NCBI GenBank assembly: GCA_052387955.1
Contig: JBQTIQ010000038.1
Location: 1 to 13,647, forward strand
Source of the DNA: JBQTIQ01 sp052387955
Lineage (GTDB): Bacteria > Actinomycetota > Acidimicrobiia > Acidimicrobiales > JACDCH01
Reading direction: 5' to 3'
Length of the DNA: 13,647 nucleotides
Shown one piece after another: positions 11,763 to 13,647 of the stretch. Every line of letters begins with the position of its first letter. Position 1 is the stretch's first letter. The notes beneath the pieces are model-generated. The model was not told where the DNA came from, ran no database searches, and worked only from the letters and a program-made list of their open reading frames with translations. Made by a program: the position numbers and the translations under genes.

Positions 11763-11827
11763 CCTCTCGTACCGCTGCGTCGGAGCCCGACAGCGCCGCG
11801 ATCGGAACGATGGCGATCGTTTCGTGA
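11759..11827 (+). CDS. Possible 22-residue bridging ORF between secY and adk
   Basis: GTG 11759-11761 overlaps the secY TGA by the GTGA arrangement, and the frame's TGA (11825-11827) overlaps the adk GTG (11824-11826) in the same way. The 61-base gap is therefore covered exactly, with 4-base overlaps on both sides. The peptide begins MTSRTAASEPDSAAIG and ends TMAIVS, with no recognised family. adk has no Shine-Dalgarno of its own, so this ORF offers the most economical route for ribosomes to reach adk. A later ATG in the same frame (11810) could also start it. Unverified; interest lies in the geometry rather than the peptide. Confidence 0.45.
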   Translation: MTSRTAASEPDSAAIGTMAIVS

Positions 11828-12486
11828 TCCCCGGCGTTCGCCTCGTCATCCTGGGACGCCAGGGTGCCGGCAAGGGAACCCAGTGCACCCGGATGGCCCG
11901 CCACTACGTGGTGCCCCACATCTCGACCGGCGACATGCTCCGCGCCGCCGTACGGGAGGGCACCGACTTCGGCCGCAAGGCCAAGGAGTACATGGACCGC
12001 GGCGAGCTGCTGCCTGACGACATCGTCATCGGCGTCGTCGGCGAGCGCCTCGAGCGCAACGACACCCGATTCCGCGGCTTCGTCCTGGACGGCTTCCCCC
12101 GGACCGTCGGCCAGGCCGAAGCGCTGGCCGAGTTGACCGCCCGAGCTCCGGTGCACCTCGTCATCGACCTGCGGGTCGCCGAGGAGGTGGTGCTCGGCCG
12201 GATCTCCAACCGGCGGGTCTGCGTCGACTGTGGCGCCAACTACTCCCTCAGCGAACCGCCCCGGGTCGAGTGGGCCTGCGACCTGTGCGGAGGCGACGTC
12301 GTGCAGCGTGACGACGACACCCCCGCCGCCGTCCGCAAGCGTCTCGACCTGTACACCCAGGAGACGGCCCCGTTGGTGTCGTGGTACGACGAGCAGGGCC
12401 TGCTCGTCGCCGTCGACGGGTTGGGCCGCCCCGACGAGGTCTCCAGCCGCCTGATGTCCTCCATCGACCGCCGGGCGCGGGTCTGA
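11824..12486 (+). CDS. adk: Adenylate kinase, long form with zinc-type LID
   Basis: The 220-residue product catalyses ATP + AMP = 2 ADP in the cytoplasm. The P-loop is GRQGAGKGT (11-19), with Arg-Gln where most family members have Pro-Pro or Ala-Pro. The AMP-binding part has STGDMLR (34-40), and DGFPRT is at 89-94. The LID domain (about 126-165) carries four cysteines, Cys133/Cys136 and Cys152/Cys155, in CVDC and CDLC, a zinc-type LID, after the arginines in GRISNRR. RDDDTPAAVRKRL (162-174) supplies the catalytic arginines. Length is normal for the long form. GTG 11824 gives MIPGVRLVILG; no Shine-Dalgarno is visible, which supports coupling to the bridging ORF. The secY-adk-map order is common in Actinomycetota and Firmicutes. 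Confidence 0.98.
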   Translation: MIPGVRLVILGRQGAGKGTQCTRMARHYVVPHISTGDMLRAAVREGTDFGRKAKEYMDRGELLPDDIVIGVVGERLERNDTRFRGFVLDGFPRTVGQAEALAELTARAPVHLVIDLRVAEEVVLGRISNRRVCVDCGANYSLSEPPRVEWACDLCGGDVVQRDDDTPAAVRKRLDLYTQETAPLVSWYDEQGLLVAVDGLGRPDEVSSRLMSSIDRRARV

Positions 12487-12490
12487 ACAC

Positions 12491-12631
12491 ATGATCGTTA
12501 CGTCCTCCTGCGAGCGGAGCCAGGGCGACCGACGCTCAGCGCTCGGAGACCCCTGCTCGCCGATGCGAGCGCCGGAGCGCCAGCGCCGGCGCGGCCGAGA
12601 GCGGCCTGCGTGGCCGGGGAACGCCAGCTAG
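12491..12631 (+). repeat. Hairpin-rich intergenic element between adk and map (also an open 46-codon frame)
   Basis: The 147-base gap contains four consecutive inverted repeats: CGAGCG 12511-12516 with CGCTCG 12540-12545; GCTCGC 12555-12560 with GCGAGC 12565-12570 (CGAT loop); GCCGG 12571-12575 with CCGGC 12586-12590; and GGCCG 12593-12597 with CGGCC 12602-12606. This is the densest fold-back DNA in the window and resembles a dispersed intergenic repeat. A 46-codon frame from ATG 12491, four bases after the adk stop, runs to TAG 12629-12631, two bases before the map ATG. Its product is Arg-rich (MIVTSSCERSQGDRRSALGD at the start) and unlike any family I know. I favour an RNA structure or repeat over a protein. 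Confidence 0.45.
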
Positions 12632-12633
12632 CA

Positions 12634-13395
12634 ATGCCCGGTTCCACGATCCGCAAGTCCCGTGACCAGCTGGACCGGATGCGCCGGGCCGGCCGGGTCG
12701 TGGCCGAGATGCACAGCGAGATCCGCAAGGCGGTCCGGGCCGGGGTCACCACCGCCGATCTCGATCAGATCGCCCGCGGTGTGCTCGACCGCCGCGGCGC
12801 CCGCAGCAACTTCCTGGGCTACGGGCACCCACCGTTCCCAGCCGTCGTGTGCACGTCGCCCAACGACGTGATCGTGCACGGCATCCCCGGTCCCTACCGG
12901 CTCGTCGACGGCGACATCGTCTCGATCGACTGCGGCGCCATCATCGACGGCTGGCACGGCGACGCCGCCTTCACCATGGGGGTGGGCGAGATAGCGCCTG
13001 AGGCCCAGCGCCTGATCGACATCACCGAGGCCAGCCTCGACGCCGGGATCAAGGCCATGGTGGAGGGCAACCGCCTCCAGGACATCGGTCACGCCGTGCA
13101 GACCGTCGCCGAGGCCGCCGGGTTCTCGGTCGTGCGGGGCTACTCGGGGCACGCCATCGGCACCGCCATGCACGAGGAGCCTCAGGTCCCGAACTACGGC
13201 GAGCCGGGCAAGGGCCCCAAGCTCAAGTCCGGGATGGTCTTCGCTATCGAACCGATGGTCAACGCCGGGTCCCGCCACACCAAGGTGCTCGACGATGGTT
13301 GGACCGTTGTCACCGCCGACGGGAAGCTCTCGGCCCACTTCGAGCATTCGATCGCCATCACCGCCAATGGGCCCGAGGTGCTGACCCTACCCTGA
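12634..13395 (+). CDS. map: Methionine aminopeptidase, type I
   Basis: The 253-residue product removes the initiator methionine from nascent proteins. All five metal ligands of the pita-bread fold are present: Asp99 (VSIDCGA), Asp110 (WHGDAAFT), His173 (GYSGHAIG), Glu206 (FAIEPM) and Glu237 (AHFEHSI). The substrate-contacting His82 lies in VIVHGIP. These are spaced as in E. coli (shifted by 2). There is no N-terminal zinc-finger or SH3 linker extension. ATG 12634 gives MPGSTIRKSRDQLDRMRRAG, a typical type I N-terminus. GTG 12610 in the same frame would add 8 residues. GGGGA (12616-12620) is 13 bases before the ATG, a long spacing, so the start is not settled. Confidence 0.97.
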   Translation: MPGSTIRKSRDQLDRMRRAGRVVAEMHSEIRKAVRAGVTTADLDQIARGVLDRRGARSNFLGYGHPPFPAVVCTSPNDVIVHGIPGPYRLVDGDIVSIDCGAIIDGWHGDAAFTMGVGEIAPEAQRLIDITEASLDAGIKAMVEGNRLQDIGHAVQTVAEAAGFSVVRGYSGHAIGTAMHEEPQVPNYGEPGKGPKLKSGMVFAIEPMVNAGSRHTKVLDDGWTVVTADGKLSAHFEHSIAITANGPEVLTLP

Positions 13396-13404
13396 GCGCT
13401 CGGG

Positions 13405-13434
13405 GGCTGCTGTGGCGGCGCCGCCCGCCCAGCC
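13405..13434 (+). terminator. Hairpin after map, possible end of the operon
   Basis: GGCTG (13405-13409) pairs with CAGCC (13430-13434), and GGCGG (13414-13418) pairs with CCGCC (13425-13429), with a 4-base bulge on the 5' side and a 6-base loop. It starts 10 bases after the map stop, and the next gene has its own candidate promoter. No T-run follows. Confidence 0.35.
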
Positions 13435-13436
13435 GG

Positions 13437-13449
13437 CACTATGGGCCCA
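13437..13449 (+). promoter_or_regulatory. Candidate leaderless promoter -10 before the last ORF
   Basis: CACTAT (13437-13442) matches three key positions of TATAAT and lies exactly 6 bases before the ATG at 13449, the distance that would put the transcript start on the ATG itself. Leaderless starts of this form are common in actinobacteria. No good -35 is visible, and the ORF has no Shine-Dalgarno. Confidence 0.35.
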
Positions 13450-13647
13450 TGGCCGAGACCATCGGCGGCGGGTCCCGGCCGCCGCAGCCGATCTGTGTGG
13501 TCGTGCCCTGCGCGGTGTGCGCCAAGGAAGCGGGCTACATCGAGCTGACCCCGCCCCACCACGTTCCGGAGGCCTGGTCCCGGCAGCCGCCCGACGCCAG
13601 CCGGCGGGCCCGCCGGCGGGCGTCGACCCGGTGGTGGCTGGTGTTCC
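13449..13647 (+). CDS. Unrecognised protein with CxxC motif (partial, 3' end outside window)
   Basis: The frame is open from ATG 13449 to the window edge, 66 codons. It begins MAETIGGGSRPPQP and continues with Cys16, then Cys21-Ala-Val-Cys24 in PCAVCAKEAGYIELTPP, a His-His pair (37-38), an Arg-rich stretch (52-61, SRRARRRAST) and RWWLVF at the edge. The CxxC plus nearby His could be half of a zinc site, and the end could be the start of a membrane segment, but neither can be shown. A competing ATG at 13441 in another frame closes after 36 codons. It is not infA, the usual next gene after map in many actinobacteria. The hairpin upstream and the leaderless-like promoter suggest a separate transcript. 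Confidence 0.5.
   Translation, partial: MAETIGGGSRPPQPICVVVPCAVCAKEAGYIELTPPHHVPEAWSRQPPDASRRARRRASTRWWLVF

Noticed and set aside
1..13647. CRISPR array, tRNA, rRNA, transposase or attachment sites
   Set aside because: No spaced repeats, no cloverleaf-like segments, and no transposase or integrase frames; the window is a core operon.

Overview
The window is a near-complete S10-spc ribosomal protein locus, all on the + strand, from a high-GC Gram-positive type bacterium. Gene order, heavy use of GTG starts, C/G-ending codons, mycobacteria-like L3, L16, S8 and S10 sequences and the zinc-type S14 (Cys24/27/40/43) point to Actinomycetota. A deep branch such as Acidimicrobiia is my guess, not something the sequence proves.

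Layout: the 3' end of tuf (1-126), a 116-base spacer with a candidate promoter and a 7-codon leader ORF, then rpsJ (243-563). A 258-base spacer follows, with two strong hairpins and a promoter-like pair. The rest is almost gapless: rplC-rplD-rplW-rplB-rpsS-rplV-rpsC-rplP-rpmC-rpsQ (S10 block), rplN-rplX-rplE-rpsN-rpsH-rplF-rplR-rpsE-rpmD-rplO-secY (spc block), then adk and map. After map there is a hairpin and the start of an unrecognised CxxC protein with a leaderless-looking promoter, where many actinobacteria have infA. No insertion sequence, CRISPR, tRNA or rRNA was seen.

The genes supply structural proteins of both ribosomal subunits (uS10, uS19, uS3, uS17, uS14, uS8, uS5; uL3, uL4, uL23, uL2, uL22, uL16, uL29, uL14, uL24, uL5, uL6, uL18, uL30, uL15), the SecYEG channel subunit, adenylate kinase, and the methionine aminopeptidase that trims nascent chains. 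Most junctions are ATGA, GTGA or TGATG overlaps, so translational coupling is probably the main local control.

Two things stand out. First, several junctions that are not direct overlaps are filled by tiny ORFs in register with both neighbours. The clearest are 22 codons between secY and adk (GTGA overlaps at both ends), 23 codons between rpsC and rplP (TGATG at both ends), and 4 codons between rpsQ and rplN (GTGA at both ends). Looser cases lie before rpsJ and at rpsN/rpsH, rpsH/rplF, rplF/rplR and adk/map. These could be relay ORFs that carry ribosomes across the gaps. Second, uL22 has a tail of about 85 residues, first basic and then with a His-Asp repeat (residues 180-191), and uS3 has a long charged C-terminal tail. 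Both are unusual ribosomal protein extensions.
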